From a virus, in the IMG/VR virus record IMGVR_UViG_3300036859_000206, positions 1 through 60,276 of that record: DNA of 60,276 bases, one strand, 5' to 3'. Below, piece by piece: positions 14,897 through 24,491 of the stretch (the first letter of the stretch is position 1; every line of letters begins with the position of its first letter). The position numbers and the translations under genes are program-made. The notes below the pieces were generated by a model. That model saw only the letters and a list, made by a program, of their open reading frames with translations. It was not told where the DNA came from and searched no databases.

Positions 14897-16444
14897 TCAG
14901 CCGCCGACTACCTGCTTGCCGTTCTTGTCCTTGTAGACCGGCTTGCCGTCCGGCGTCGATCCCACGCGCGTATAGCCCTCTGGCACGCTCTTGCTGGCCG
15001 CAGCCTCTGCCAGACCGCTGAGCTGCCGCGCGAGCGCGTGTTCCTCCTCACTGGGTGCCTGCAACGGATCGTACTGGCCGAGCTTAAGTTTCTCCTGATA
15101 GATCTTCAGGAAGTTATTCTGCGACTCGGTGTTCTTGGTCGACTTGAGCGGCTGGCCCTTCTCGTCCTTGATGAGCGAGGTGGCCCCGCCGCGGAGGAAA
15201 TACTGGTTGCCCTCGGAGTCGGCGACGACCTGACCGCGGTTGCGCGCCTCTTGCTCCGCGAGCGAGGTCCGCTCGGCACGGTTGAGCGCGCCCTCGCTGA
15301 CGTCCACGCCGAGCCTCTCGCCCAGTCGGCTGGTATCGCCCGCCTGTCGCAGCTGCTCGCCGGTGAGCCCGAGGCGTCCGGCGAAATCCTGGGATCCCTG
15401 GTTGATATGTTCGTGCAGGAATTGTGCTGCTAGGGTCTTGCCCGTGCGCGTAGTGTCCTTGCGGAGTTCGGCGTAGATCGAACCGGCAGCGCTGCGCGGG
15501 TCCTGAATCTCTGACAGCCTCGAATCGCGCAGACGTGCGGCATTGGCGACATCGGCATTCGGGTCGTAGGTGGGACGCTGGAATGACGCCGCGCGCTCAG
15601 CCGGTACCCGATTTGCCGCCGCGGTGTATTCCGGACTACCCAGCGGAATGCCTGCCGCGCCGGACGCCGCAGCATCGGACGGCACATAGCTCACCGCGCC
15701 ATTGTTCTGAAGGGCAGCAATGTCTGACCCGCTCATGGTTTGCGGAATGCCGCCACGCGCGAAGTCGGAGAATACGCGTACGCCGTTGATGGTCTGGCCA
15801 TAGCCCAAGTCTCGGCCTGACACCGATGTCGCGTTCGCCGACGGAATGGCTGGAGCCGGAGCGCCGTAACCACCGCGCAGGTTGATCGGCGGGCCCGCAA
15901 ACTGGTCCGGCGCAACCGCTGGCTTTACCGGGCTTACAGGCGCTGGAGCGGCCGGCATTACGCCACCACCGCCTCCGCCGGACACGGCGCCTACAGCGGC
16001 GGGCGCAGCTCCGTTACCTCCTCCGCCGGACACTCCGAAAAGACCCCTAGCGACATCCGCCGCAGTACGTGCCACCATTTTCCCTGGAGCGCTGGCCAAA
16101 TCGTTCACGGCTCCGATGGACCGCCCCAGCAATGGGACGCTGGCTCGCACATCTGCGCCTAAGCGATAGGCCGGTGATCCAGTCGGCGATGCTCCCGCCG
16201 TTACCGGACCCGGTGCGTCGATAATCGTAGCTGGGCGCGCAAGCGATGCTGCTCGAGCTTCAGGCGATGACAAGCCACCAGGAGGGGCAGTCCGCTGGAA
16301 TTGCGGCATCGGGATGGCAGCGTCGGCGCCAATGGCGGTCGCTGGAATCCCCGATGCAACGCCACCGCGATAGTCGGGGCGAGAGAATTCGGCAAGCCGC
16401 CCGGCTGAACGGCGCCTGCGATCCTCATCGGTCATCGTCGCCAT
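14897..16444 (-). CDS. Ala/Gly-rich virion protein, probable ejection protein
   Basis: 515 residues. ATG 16444 overlaps the preceding TAA as TAATG and has GGGGAG upstream. The N-terminal half is low complexity with runs of Gly (SGGGGNG, SGGGGGGV), Ala and Pro. The C-terminal half is helical and charged, with LHEHINQGSQDFAGRLGLTG and a Lys-rich end (YKDKNGKQVVGG). Sits between a coiled-coil virion protein and the giant protein, the usual place of podovirus internal or ejection proteins. No specific family recognised. Confidence 0.5.
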   Translation of the reverse strand: MATMTDEDRRRRSAGRLAEFSRPDYRGGVASGIPATAIGADAAIPMPQFQRTAPPGGLSSPEARAASLARPATIIDAPGPVTAGASPTGSPAYRLGADVRASVPLLGRSIGAVNDLASAPGKMVARTAADVARGLFGVSGGGGNGAAPAAVGAVSGGGGGGVMPAAPAPVSPVKPAVAPDQFAGPPINLRGGYGAPAPAIPSANATSVSGRDLGYGQTINGVRVFSDFARGGIPQTMSGSDIAALQNNGAVSYVPSDAAASGAAGIPLGSPEYTAAANRVPAERAASFQRPTYDPNADVANAARLRDSRLSEIQDPRSAAGSIYAELRKDTTRTGKTLAAQFLHEHINQGSQDFAGRLGLTGEQLRQAGDTSRLGERLGVDVSEGALNRAERTSLAEQEARNRGQVVADSEGNQYFLRGGATSLIKDEKGQPLKSTKNTESQNNFLKIYQEKLKLGQYDPLQAPSEEEHALARQLSGLAEAAASKSVPEGYTRVGSTPDGKPVYKDKNGKQVVGG

Positions 16445-18330
16445 TAGGACAACTCCCCTGTTAGCGTGTACTGAGTCTCGCAGCTCTGCTGGTCGCTTCG
16501 CGTCGATCCAACACTAGCAGATGCATGCATGGCGGACAACGCAGCCGCGGCGAGGTTTGAGCTTACCTGCGCCAGCGTCTCCTTGTCGCGCAAGAGCAGG
16601 TTGGCAATCTGGATCGCTTGCTGCACATTGATTTCAGCGGACTTGAGCGCCCCGTCTACCTTCGCGCGCTCTTTTTCGACCAAGAGCTGGAATTGACGGT
16701 TGTCCGTCTCGGCGCTGGCCTGGGCAATTTGGCCGTCAGCCACATAAAGCTGGGTTAGCCCCTGGAAGATCTGGACTTGTGCATTGACCCGATCACGCTC
16801 GGCTTGGATGTCGGCAATCAAGCGTTGGACTTTGCCGAGCCAGATGCGCAGCGCCTGGTCTTGCTCATCGATGAGGAGACGTTTTTGAGCGATCAACGAA
16901 GCGTTGGTTTCAGACCACGCGGCGACTCGCCCACGGAAGGCGTTGACGGCGGATTCGTAGATACGTGCCTTGATCTCCTCGATGGTCGCCTTGGCCTTGA
17001 ACCCTTCCCACTCGGCGACGTAAGCGCGAACGCGCTCGCCGTATGCCTCCACCTTGTACTTGTACCCTTGGAGGATCGTGGCGTTCGCCTCGGCCTCAAT
17101 CTTCCTCGCATTCACCCGTTCGCCGTAATACTCGATCAGCGCCTTCACGGCTTCGGTCTGAGCCTTGTAGCGTTCCACGAGGTCTTTGTTGATCTCACCG
17201 ATCAGCCGCTGCGCGTCAATCTGCGCTTTCAACACCTCGACCTTGGCGAGTTCACCACGGATACGGATTTCGTATACCTGTGCCTGCACTGCGAAAGCGC
17301 GATTCTGCGCATCGAACAGCGCGACACGCGCCTCGAAGATCCGGACGGAGACATCAAACGTGACCTTGGCCGCATCAAGCAACCGCTGTTGCCTGGAATT
17401 GAACAGCTGAATCAGCTGGCCTTCGAGACTGATCCCTTGCGTCACCGCGAACTTGACGTTCTCGATCGCGATCTTGCGCACTTCGATCAGGTTCTCGCGC
17501 AGGAGACTCGAACGCTTGTTCTGCCCGTCCTGCCGAATCGTGGCAAGGCGCTTGGCTAGGATGCCGCTTGGCTCGCTGAACCCGCGCGCGGCGTATTCCT
17601 CGGTGGTCTCGTCGAGTGCTCGGTTGATGCCCTCTTCCTCGCGCGCGGCGGCGCGGTCGTACAAGGCTTGCTCAATCGCTGCTGGCAACCCCGTCGTCCC
17701 GCCGATCATCTCCGTAATCTTTGACTGGAGCGTGGTCAGCATCGTCGTGGTGTATTCACCCTCCTGATAGTTGAACGTCTGCCCAGGCGCAGTGAAATCC
17801 ACGGTCGGTGCTACGGCCGTGAACGTCGGCAACGTGATCGTTGGGAAATCCGGCAGGGTGATCGGCAGGAAGATCGGTGATTCCGGCAGAACGACGTCCG
17901 GCTCATCTGGCATGATCGGCACACTGATGATCGGCGGATCGCCGGGGTCCGTGGCGGTCAGATTCCCAGGCTGACCGCTGATGTTGACCGATGGCACCGG
18001 AGGCAGGTTATCCGGAGGCGCTGGCCCGAAGTTCACTTGCCCAACCGGATTGAACGCCAAATCTCCTGGGTCGTTCAGATTTCCACTGTCGTAGTGGATT
18101 TTCGGCTCGTCAGGGCGATTCGGCGTATTGAATCCGCCCAAATCAGGATTGATGTCAAACGATGCGTTGAAGTTGAACGGCTGGATCGTGAAAGCCGATA
18201 GATCGGTGATCGCGGCCTGCGCCATTGCGAACATCGACGAGCCATACGTCTGGAATGTGCCCCATGCGTTGGCTGCCAGGATGACGGCCGGATCGCCGAT
18301 CAGATTAGGACAACTCGGTGCGGTAGCCAC
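16444..18330 (-). CDS. Long coiled-coil virion protein
   Basis: 628 residues from GTG 18330, chosen because AGGAG lies 6-7 bases upstream; the longer reading from TTG 18357 lacks a site. Residues 1-170 are Pro/Asp-rich and beta-like (PDEPDVVLPESPIFLPITLP). Residues 190-600 are almost continuous helix and coiled coil (for example YGERVNARKIEAEANATILQ). Likely a virion rod, tail-associated or ejection protein. Next to the terminal structural genes of the late operon. Not assigned to a named family. Confidence 0.55.
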   Translation of the reverse strand: MATAPSCPNLIGDPAVILAANAWGTFQTYGSSMFAMAQAAITDLSAFTIQPFNFNASFDINPDLGGFNTPNRPDEPKIHYDSGNLNDPGDLAFNPVGQVNFGPAPPDNLPPVPSVNISGQPGNLTATDPGDPPIISVPIMPDEPDVVLPESPIFLPITLPDFPTITLPTFTAVAPTVDFTAPGQTFNYQEGEYTTTMLTTLQSKITEMIGGTTGLPAAIEQALYDRAAAREEEGINRALDETTEEYAARGFSEPSGILAKRLATIRQDGQNKRSSLLRENLIEVRKIAIENVKFAVTQGISLEGQLIQLFNSRQQRLLDAAKVTFDVSVRIFEARVALFDAQNRAFAVQAQVYEIRIRGELAKVEVLKAQIDAQRLIGEINKDLVERYKAQTEAVKALIEYYGERVNARKIEAEANATILQGYKYKVEAYGERVRAYVAEWEGFKAKATIEEIKARIYESAVNAFRGRVAAWSETNASLIAQKRLLIDEQDQALRIWLGKVQRLIADIQAERDRVNAQVQIFQGLTQLYVADGQIAQASAETDNRQFQLLVEKERAKVDGALKSAEINVQQAIQIANLLLRDKETLAQVSSNLAAAALSAMHASASVGSTRSDQQSCETQYTLTGELS

Positions 18331-18340
18331 GGGATTCTCC

Positions 18341-19570
18341 TCAGAGCCTGCGCTCAAGAACCATTGGGTACAACTCTACGACATCGAGCTCGAAATCGGC
18401 CCCATCCTTGTTGCTAATCTCGAAGGCCCAGTACACCGACTTCAATCCTCTGCCCACCTTGATCCGGCCGCTGCGCATGGCTGGCGCGTCTTGATCGACT
18501 TGCTCGTACCACCATTCGATTTTTTGGCCAGCTTCGTTGACGCTAACGACCTTGAGTACCATCTGGCCATCGGATCGGTAGCCGAGATAGGCCGAGGTGA
18601 TGCGCTTTTGCAACCCAGTCCCAAGATTTGTCATTCCGGTTCGCAGGCTGCTCGATATCGCTGTGCCAGCGTCGTCATCGCCCTCAAGAAGGTAGATTCC
18701 GGTCTCTGCGCAGCCGTAATATTTGCCCTCGAATTCGGCGAACGAGTTGAAGTTGAAGTTGCTATACTGGTACGCGGCAGCGGTCTGCGTGTTAAGAACC
18801 CAAGCGTCGTAGACATCACCCTCAGTTTCCAGCGTAAGCGCAACGTTGATGCCCTCTGACAGTGCCACCGTGAGCGCCTGGAACACGCCAGCCACATCGT
18901 TGACGTTGACCGTTTCGAGATTCAGGACTGTCATTGTCCCTAGGTCGCCAACAACGTCTGCCAGAGCCGCTGCTGCCGCAACCGCCTGAACCGCCAGAAG
19001 CACATGAGTCGGGGTGCCGGTGACGGCCGCAGAATCGCTGGTCAGGACAAAATACCCGGCCTCGATGCTGTCGCCGGTGATCGCCGTTGCTGCAACGCTT
19101 TGCAGATAGTTGCCGGTCATCGCCAGTGCGTCAGCCAGCGCGGCAGAATCGGCGACCTCCTGAAGCGCCGTTACGATGGACGAGAGCGATGCGGACCAGT
19201 CAGCCGTCGCGCTCGTCGACACCGTGATCTCTATGGCCACGCTTTCTCCGGCAGCTGCTGTGTCGGTCAATGGATAAGATTGCGTTGCGGTATGAACCAG
19301 CGCTGCGGTCAGTGCAATGGCATCTGTCAGCAATGCCGCCATGATGGTCGATACGGAAGCCACAACGGCAACCGACTCAGAAACCGGAACGGAAATCTCA
19401 GCTGCAAGCCCGTCTGATGTGCCGGCGGCCGTACTGCTGAGCAACGCAGCCCAATCGATCAACATGCCTGTGGTGCTGGCCGCGCTGGACGATAGCTGCG
19501 TGGCGAGCACGATAGTCATGCTGTCGGAGCCATCCGCAGCGTCGTTCAGATCTTCGTCGTACGAAGGCAT
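18341..19570 (-). CDS. Phage structural protein with Ala/Ser-rich repeats
   Basis: 409 residues. The N-terminal 220 residues are low-complexity helical repeats built of Ala, Ser, Thr and Val. The C-terminal 170 residues form a compact domain: YQYSNFNFNSFAEFEGKYYG, ETGIYLLEGDDD, SAYLGYRSDGQMVLKV, EWWYEQ, VGRGLKSVYWAFEISN, a block recurring in uncharacterised phage virion proteins. Probably tail or baseplate-like. Stop is 10 bases before the next GTG start. Confidence 0.6.
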   Translation of the reverse strand: MPSYDEDLNDAADGSDSMTIVLATQLSSSAASTTGMLIDWAALLSSTAAGTSDGLAAEISVPVSESVAVVASVSTIMAALLTDAIALTAALVHTATQSYPLTDTAAAGESVAIEITVSTSATADWSASLSSIVTALQEVADSAALADALAMTGNYLQSVAATAITGDSIEAGYFVLTSDSAAVTGTPTHVLLAVQAVAAAAALADVVGDLGTMTVLNLETVNVNDVAGVFQALTVALSEGINVALTLETEGDVYDAWVLNTQTAAAYQYSNFNFNSFAEFEGKYYGCAETGIYLLEGDDDAGTAISSSLRTGMTNLGTGLQKRITSAYLGYRSDGQMVLKVVSVNEAGQKIEWWYEQVDQDAPAMRSGRIKVGRGLKSVYWAFEISNKDGADFELDVVELYPMVLERRL

Positions 19571-19573
19571 TTG

Positions 19574-19855
19574 TCACCACCTCGACTGCGGGCATTGGCT
19601 CTTGGCTAGCCACGTCTTAACCGACATCTTACATCCGCATCCACCTTGCTTGCGGTCGCACATCCCGGCATCCGTAAGCAAAGGACAGGCTTGGCAGATG
19701 CTTAGCCTTCGGTCCCGTTCCGCCGCAGGAACCATGATTGCCGATGGGCGCGAGCGTGCCTTAGCGATGCTGGCAGCATGACGGAGCCTGTGCAGGCGCC
19801 GGTTGAGGCCCTTCCACTGCCATTCTGTCCAGCGCAAAAGAAGCGTGCTCAGCAC
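19574..19855 (-). CDS. Small Cys-rich zinc-binding protein, paralogue A
   Basis: 93 residues from GTG 19855. An N-terminal Trp/Arg helix precedes RRLSICQACPLLTDAGMCDR and GGCGCKMSVKTWLAKSQCP, six Cys arranged as a zinc knuckle. The last 47 residues match the 48-residue protein at 23035-23181 in spacing and sequence (ERxRRLxIC, GCGC/CGC, CPxxxW). Such small proteins interspersed with tail genes have unknown roles, possibly assembly factors. Confidence 0.65.
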   Translation of the reverse strand: MLSTLLLRWTEWQWKGLNRRLHRLRHAASIAKARSRPSAIMVPAAERDRRLSICQACPLLTDAGMCDRKQGGCGCKMSVKTWLAKSQCPQSRW

Positions 19856-19858
19856 GGG

Positions 19859-22441
19859 TCAGATTCCAGTCGGTCGATACAGATCGTACAATGGCCAGAT
19901 CGGGTAGAACGAGAGGTCGGTGTCGCCGGCCCCTAGCGCTGGATCATCCCATCCAACCAGAACGCCAGGCTCTTGGCCATTGGACAAAACGTTTTTGTAC
20001 GCCTGCTCGGTTTCCGAGAAGCCCCACGGGATGCTCACGAAGTGAGCCTTGTTGTAGAACATCGAGGTTGCGCCAGCGTAGTTGACAATCTGCACTTGCG
20101 GATGGACCCGCAACATCCATGTGATTGGACCAGCGCCTGGCTTTGGTAGTCCAATGCCGTTGTTGCTCCAAAAATCACCGACCGCAGTCTCGGTTGGGTT
20201 GGAGACCGGCGAGGGCACGAAAAAGTCGTACAGATCCAGGTCTGGTGTCTGGTGTGATTCGTCATACGCATCGCCAGGATCGCAATACGTTGTCGGCTCT
20301 GATCCATCCGAGAATCGAATCGTGGTCAACCAATTCTCAGGATACGTGTGGCTCGATCCGCTGATCGGTGTGGTATCAGAATCCGTCACCGTGTCCACGG
20401 CTGACTCATACGAGATATCGCCTACGAGCAAAACGTATTTGCGGTCAGCCGATTGGCTTATGGACGAAGATCCAGTTGATGTTGTCTGAAACCCATCGGT
20501 ATCGAAATCGTCGCCAGACCCGGATGTTTCAACCGACAGACCATCTGTTCTAGTATGGACCTCCTCAATGTAGGCGTAGACCCGGTTTCTCGGATCGATA
20601 TGTATGGTCGGTCTTCGCGTGGTCGTCACGGTCGATGATCGTTCTTGCGTCGAGTCATAATCGTACGCGGTCTCGAAATCATCACCAGGGCGTAACGTGC
20701 AGGTCGGTGCGAATGCCGTACCCACAACGCTGGGCAGAGCATTGTTATCCAGCGTGAATGTGGTCGTGATGGTTTCACTGCCGGTTTCGGTGCGTTGATA
20801 CAGCAAGATCTCGTCGGTGCACGCTCCGCTGAAGGATAGATAATGCCGTTCGAGTTTGGTCGTGTCGATCTGAGTACCAAGATTGTTTGCGACGTTTAGA
20901 TGGTAGTTAACCTCCACCATTGGAAAATTGTCGCCGCCATCTATTGTGGCTTGGCAGGTGGCCGGCAGGTCGCACAATGACGATTGATCGCCGCTTTGCG
21001 TGAATGTTGGAATGCCGTCGGTTATCGTGGTCACGATGTCCGCAGATGCTTCGATCCGCAGATGGGCCTTTATCAGCACGTCTTCCTTGTAATCGTAACC
21101 GACTAGGTAGGTCTCCTGCGCCGCGTAATAATCGTGCCCGTTTCCGTGTGATATCACGTTTCCTAATGGAATGCCGAAGGCGCACACGCAACCATCACGA
21201 CAATCCTCACCGCCTTGGATGCTGTGGAATATAGTTACCGGCATGCATTCCTGCTGGGCTATCGGCAGGTAGTCGACGTATTCCGTGTCCGTAGGAGCCA
21301 CATCCAGATCAACCTCCTCGAACACTACCGCATCGACGGTACTGAGATGCGCTCTAACGCCGTAGGGCTGATTTCCGCGCGCCGCTTGGCCATCGATGAC
21401 GCAAAAATGCGCCTCCGTACATGAGGCATTGAACGCCGCGTGATGGATCGGATTACCGGCCTCGCTATCGTAGGTGCCTAAGTCAATGCGATTGCGCGCT
21501 ACGTATTTGCGTTTCCCGCCAGCTATTTCGGCGGCCGTCGGCGGCCCTAACTCCCAGCGGAACATATGCACTTGACTTGAGCCGTACCAATCGCAGGCCA
21601 GTACGAAAAGGTAGGACTCACTGGAGCTGATCCTACGAACGGCGGCGCCCATTACCAGAAAGCCGGAACCACTTGCAGGCGTTCCACCGTCACTCGGTGG
21701 ATATGATGTGTCATCCAGAACGGCTATGCCGCGGAACCAAACGGCCGCAGTGTTGTATCCGCTCGCAATGTTGTAATTGTCGCCGTCGATGGTGACGATT
21801 AAGCTGTCCCCACCCCAGCCTTTGTTGCCGAAGTAGCGGGTCGACGCTACCCCATACCAAGTGCAACCAAGGTGCTCGCGTTGCTTGCCGACCCAGTCTT
21901 TGTTCCCGCCCTGAAGATACGGGTATTCCAGCTTCCTGCGGCCACAACCAGGGTCAACCGTCTTGTATTCGCCAAGCGTAAAGCCTTCTGGCGGTGAAAG
22001 ATTGAGCGTTGCGGCTGACCAAAAGTATGGCTTGTAACTGGGGCCTTGCGTCGTTGTACCGGAACCTTTGATTCGCAGCAATACTTCAACCCGCCTTAGC
22101 GGATCATCCGGGTGGTAATCAGGCCAGTCCGCTTGGAATAAACCAAGGCTGGTGCTGTTCTCCATTGGCACGCACACGAACCCCTCGAGAGCTTGCGGCG
22201 CGCACTCCTCGGCCGCTTGCAGCGCAGTCACGTCGATTTGGATGATCGGTATGCCACCGGCCACCCGTACAGTGTACGTAACCCCGTACGATGTCTCTAT
22301 CGTGCGACTGCCAAAGCCGAGTCGGCCCAGGCGCATGCGCTGCACCAATTCGCCCAAGTAACCGCGCGCTTCCGGAATGAACCGTTCCGCCAGCGCGCGG
22401 TCGCCAACAAAACGTTTGGCGACCCAGCCGGTGTAGCGCAT
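19859..22441 (-). CDS. Large phage structural protein, unknown
   Basis: 860 residues. ATG 22441 with GGTGAAGC just upstream. A short helical N-terminus (MRYTGWVAKRFVGDRALAER) is followed by an all-beta, Gly/Asp/Thr/Tyr-rich sequence with repeated Ser/Thr stretches (ERSSTVTTTRR, STGSSSISQ) and scattered Cys. Composition and position between tail genes suggest a tail hub, tail spike or propeller-type protein. No catalytic motif or family recognised. Confidence 0.5.
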   Translation of the reverse strand: MRYTGWVAKRFVGDRALAERFIPEARGYLGELVQRMRLGRLGFGSRTIETSYGVTYTVRVAGGIPIIQIDVTALQAAEECAPQALEGFVCVPMENSTSLGLFQADWPDYHPDDPLRRVEVLLRIKGSGTTTQGPSYKPYFWSAATLNLSPPEGFTLGEYKTVDPGCGRRKLEYPYLQGGNKDWVGKQREHLGCTWYGVASTRYFGNKGWGGDSLIVTIDGDNYNIASGYNTAAVWFRGIAVLDDTSYPPSDGGTPASGSGFLVMGAAVRRISSSESYLFVLACDWYGSSQVHMFRWELGPPTAAEIAGGKRKYVARNRIDLGTYDSEAGNPIHHAAFNASCTEAHFCVIDGQAARGNQPYGVRAHLSTVDAVVFEEVDLDVAPTDTEYVDYLPIAQQECMPVTIFHSIQGGEDCRDGCVCAFGIPLGNVISHGNGHDYYAAQETYLVGYDYKEDVLIKAHLRIEASADIVTTITDGIPTFTQSGDQSSLCDLPATCQATIDGGDNFPMVEVNYHLNVANNLGTQIDTTKLERHYLSFSGACTDEILLYQRTETGSETITTTFTLDNNALPSVVGTAFAPTCTLRPGDDFETAYDYDSTQERSSTVTTTRRPTIHIDPRNRVYAYIEEVHTRTDGLSVETSGSGDDFDTDGFQTTSTGSSSISQSADRKYVLLVGDISYESAVDTVTDSDTTPISGSSHTYPENWLTTIRFSDGSEPTTYCDPGDAYDESHQTPDLDLYDFFVPSPVSNPTETAVGDFWSNNGIGLPKPGAGPITWMLRVHPQVQIVNYAGATSMFYNKAHFVSIPWGFSETEQAYKNVLSNGQEPGVLVGWDDPALGAGDTDLSFYPIWPLYDLYRPTGI

Positions 22442-22451
22442 GCTTCACCGA

Positions 22452-23024
22452 TCAACTGCTCGTCAGTGAGACCGTATAGGCGATGGAGAGCACGTCGGTC
22501 GCCACCAAGGTCCGGACCGCTGAGAACTTCGCCGCGCAGAACAGCGTTCCGGTCGTGCCGGATTTGGTACTTACCGACTGGATCGCGGCACCCCAAACGG
22601 AGCCGCCGCCGGTGTCAATCGTGAACGCTGCCTTGGACGCGGAATTCGTCGTCGACTGCGAGCTCGCCGCGGCCTCGACGTAGGTTTGCCGAACCGTCTC
22701 GGTGTAGGTCGTGAACTCGGTCGCGTTTGCGACGTAATTCGCTGCCGTCCAGGTCGCGGCCGGCGAGACATTGCCACTGGAGAGCGACACGTACCACGTC
22801 GTGATCTGCGTCGATGCGTGGAGCATGATGTCGAGCATCGCGTTCAGGCCCTCGTTCACGACGAGGTTTGGATCCTCGCGAACGTCGCGGCCGTTGACGT
22901 CGGTCACGAACAAACCCGAGGCGACGAGCTTGGATGCCGGAAACACGATCCCGCTCGCACTGCGCTCCCAATGGTGGTTGCGGAGTGCTCGACGGAGCTC
23001 GGAAAACAGTCGGTAGCCTTTCAT
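22452..23024 (-). CDS. Phage tail-type structural protein
   Basis: 190 residues from ATG 23024, preceded by GAGGAGAG. An N-terminal basic helix (LFSELRRALRNHHWERSASG), then a VVNEGLNAMLDIMLHAST segment and a beta-rich C-terminus (TYVEAAASSQSTTNSASKAA, SIAYTVSLTSS). This 'NEGLNxxLD... WYVSL' layout is found in short structural proteins near tail genes. Function inferred from location. Confidence 0.6.
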   Translation of the reverse strand: MKGYRLFSELRRALRNHHWERSASGIVFPASKLVASGLFVTDVNGRDVREDPNLVVNEGLNAMLDIMLHASTQITTWYVSLSSGNVSPAATWTAANYVANATEFTTYTETVRQTYVEAAASSQSTTNSASKAAFTIDTGGGSVWGAAIQSVSTKSGTTGTLFCAAKFSAVRTLVATDVLSIAYTVSLTSS

Positions 23025-23034
23025 GTTTCTCTCC

Positions 23035-23181
23035 TCACCACTTGTTGATAGGGCAATGCAGTACGCGCACACGCGTTCGCAGATTGATCGAACAACCGCA
23101 CTTCAGACACACGTTCACCGCGCCGCGCCGCAGGAACTCACAGCTCTCGCAGATCGCCAGCCGTCGCTCGCGCTCGGTCAC
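23035..23181 (-). CDS. Small Cys-rich zinc-binding protein, paralogue B
   Basis: 48 residues from GTG 23181, which overlaps the upstream TGA as GTGA. ERERRLAICESCEFL, NVCLKCGCSINLRTR, VLHCPINKW: six Cys in the same arrangement as the C-terminus of the 93-residue protein at 19574-19855. The pair probably arose by duplication or both belong to one phage family. Function unknown. Confidence 0.7.
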   Translation of the reverse strand: MTERERRLAICESCEFLRRGAVNVCLKCGCSINLRTRVRVLHCPINKW

Positions 23182-24491
23182 GGGATTTCCACTCCGTTGC
23201 GGTAGATCGTCGCCACGGCCGAATCGCTGGCCTTTAGACTGGCCTGCGTGCCAGCGTTGTTGAGCGTGGCGATCAGCTGCTTGATGCCGCGGTTCTCGCG
23301 GTAGAGCGCCGCGCCGCGCTCGTACTCCGGCAACGCCACGCGGTTCTCGGTGAGCGGCTGGATCGAGCCGCGCATCCCGACAACGAACGATCCGTTGGTG
23401 GCGACCCACACCGGGTACTCCTCAGCGGTCGCTTTCAGGAACGCCGGCAGGGACGAACCGCGCACGTAGCGCAGCGTCCCGGCGACGGCGCCATGCGGGT
23501 AGGCGACCACGCGCTGCCATGTCTTGGGCGAGGCTCCGGAGAGGTAGTAGGTCTGGTGGCCGGCAGCGACGTAGAGACCGGCATCGGCGCCTATTCCGAT
23601 CGGCGCGAGCATCGTGCCGCGGTCATGGAAGCGCAGGTAGTTCTCGAACGGCGTGGTCAGCCCAGGCAGCAGCGGGTGCGACCAGTACAACACCCGGTCT
23701 ACCATCACCAGCGACATGCCGTTGAACCACGCGACGCATTGGCCGGCCGGCATCGGCTCCATGAACTGCGTGCCGAGAGGCGCGGTGACATCGGTACGGC
23801 CGATGATGTAGCTGGTCACGCCGACCGGCAGATCATGCGCCCAGAACAACACGTCACCGTTGGCCTTCGAGCGGTAGATGCGAACCGTGTCCACGGCGGC
23901 GTCGACCGGCTGCGGGATGTACGTAAGCTGGATGCCTTTGCCATCCGTGATGTCGACCAGCGCTGCTAGGGTCGATCCGCCTTCCTCCCCGGCCCGCAGG
24001 TACGTGATTGCGACCTGATAGGTGCCGCCGTCAAGGCCGCCGCTCGCGTACGCTGCAAGGGCGGGCACACCGCTTGGCGACTCGACGCCCCAGGTGGAGA
24101 CCGCGCCGGTGTAGCTCACGCGGCCGGTCAGCTGGCTGTTACTCCAGTAGATCATGCGGTCGGAGGCGGTGTAGGTCAGCGGCAGACCGGCGTTGAGCCC
24201 GGACTTGAGCGTAGTCGGCGCCATCTCGCCCGTGACCGACTTCAGCGCCCCGTTGTCGACGTAGAGCATGAATGGACAGTCGGGCGCGCGGTACAGCGAG
24301 TGCGAGCGCGTGGTCGTCAGCGACTTCGTATACCCGTCGCGACGCCGCAGCTTGCCCGTGTCCGGATACAGGTCGCAGTCTACGATCAAGCGCGCGGACC
24401 CGGCCTTGAGAGCGAACTCCGGCGTGATGTTGTCGACGCCGAGCGGCCAACCCTTGAGTGCGACCAGCGACTTGTCCTGGACGCCGGCCAT
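23178..24491 (-). CDS. Tail nozzle/stabilisation-type protein
   Basis: 437 residues from ATG 24491, overlapping the preceding stop as TGATG. It begins DKSLVALKGWPLGVDN, then a beta-propeller-like repeat series (LYVAAGHQTYYLSGASPKTW, WVATNGSFVVGMRGSIQPLT) and a conserved end (PEYERGAALYRENRGIKQLI). Matches the role of P22 gp10-like tail nozzle or DNA-stabilisation proteins by fold pattern and by position directly after the head-tail adaptor. The specific family is inferred. Confidence 0.6.
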   Translation of the reverse strand: MAGVQDKSLVALKGWPLGVDNITPEFALKAGSARLIVDCDLYPDTGKLRRRDGYTKSLTTTRSHSLYRAPDCPFMLYVDNGALKSVTGEMAPTTLKSGLNAGLPLTYTASDRMIYWSNSQLTGRVSYTGAVSTWGVESPSGVPALAAYASGGLDGGTYQVAITYLRAGEEGGSTLAALVDITDGKGIQLTYIPQPVDAAVDTVRIYRSKANGDVLFWAHDLPVGVTSYIIGRTDVTAPLGTQFMEPMPAGQCVAWFNGMSLVMVDRVLYWSHPLLPGLTTPFENYLRFHDRGTMLAPIGIGADAGLYVAAGHQTYYLSGASPKTWQRVVAYPHGAVAGTLRYVRGSSLPAFLKATAEEYPVWVATNGSFVVGMRGSIQPLTENRVALPEYERGAALYRENRGIKQLIATLNNAGTQASLKASDSAVATIYRNGVEIP

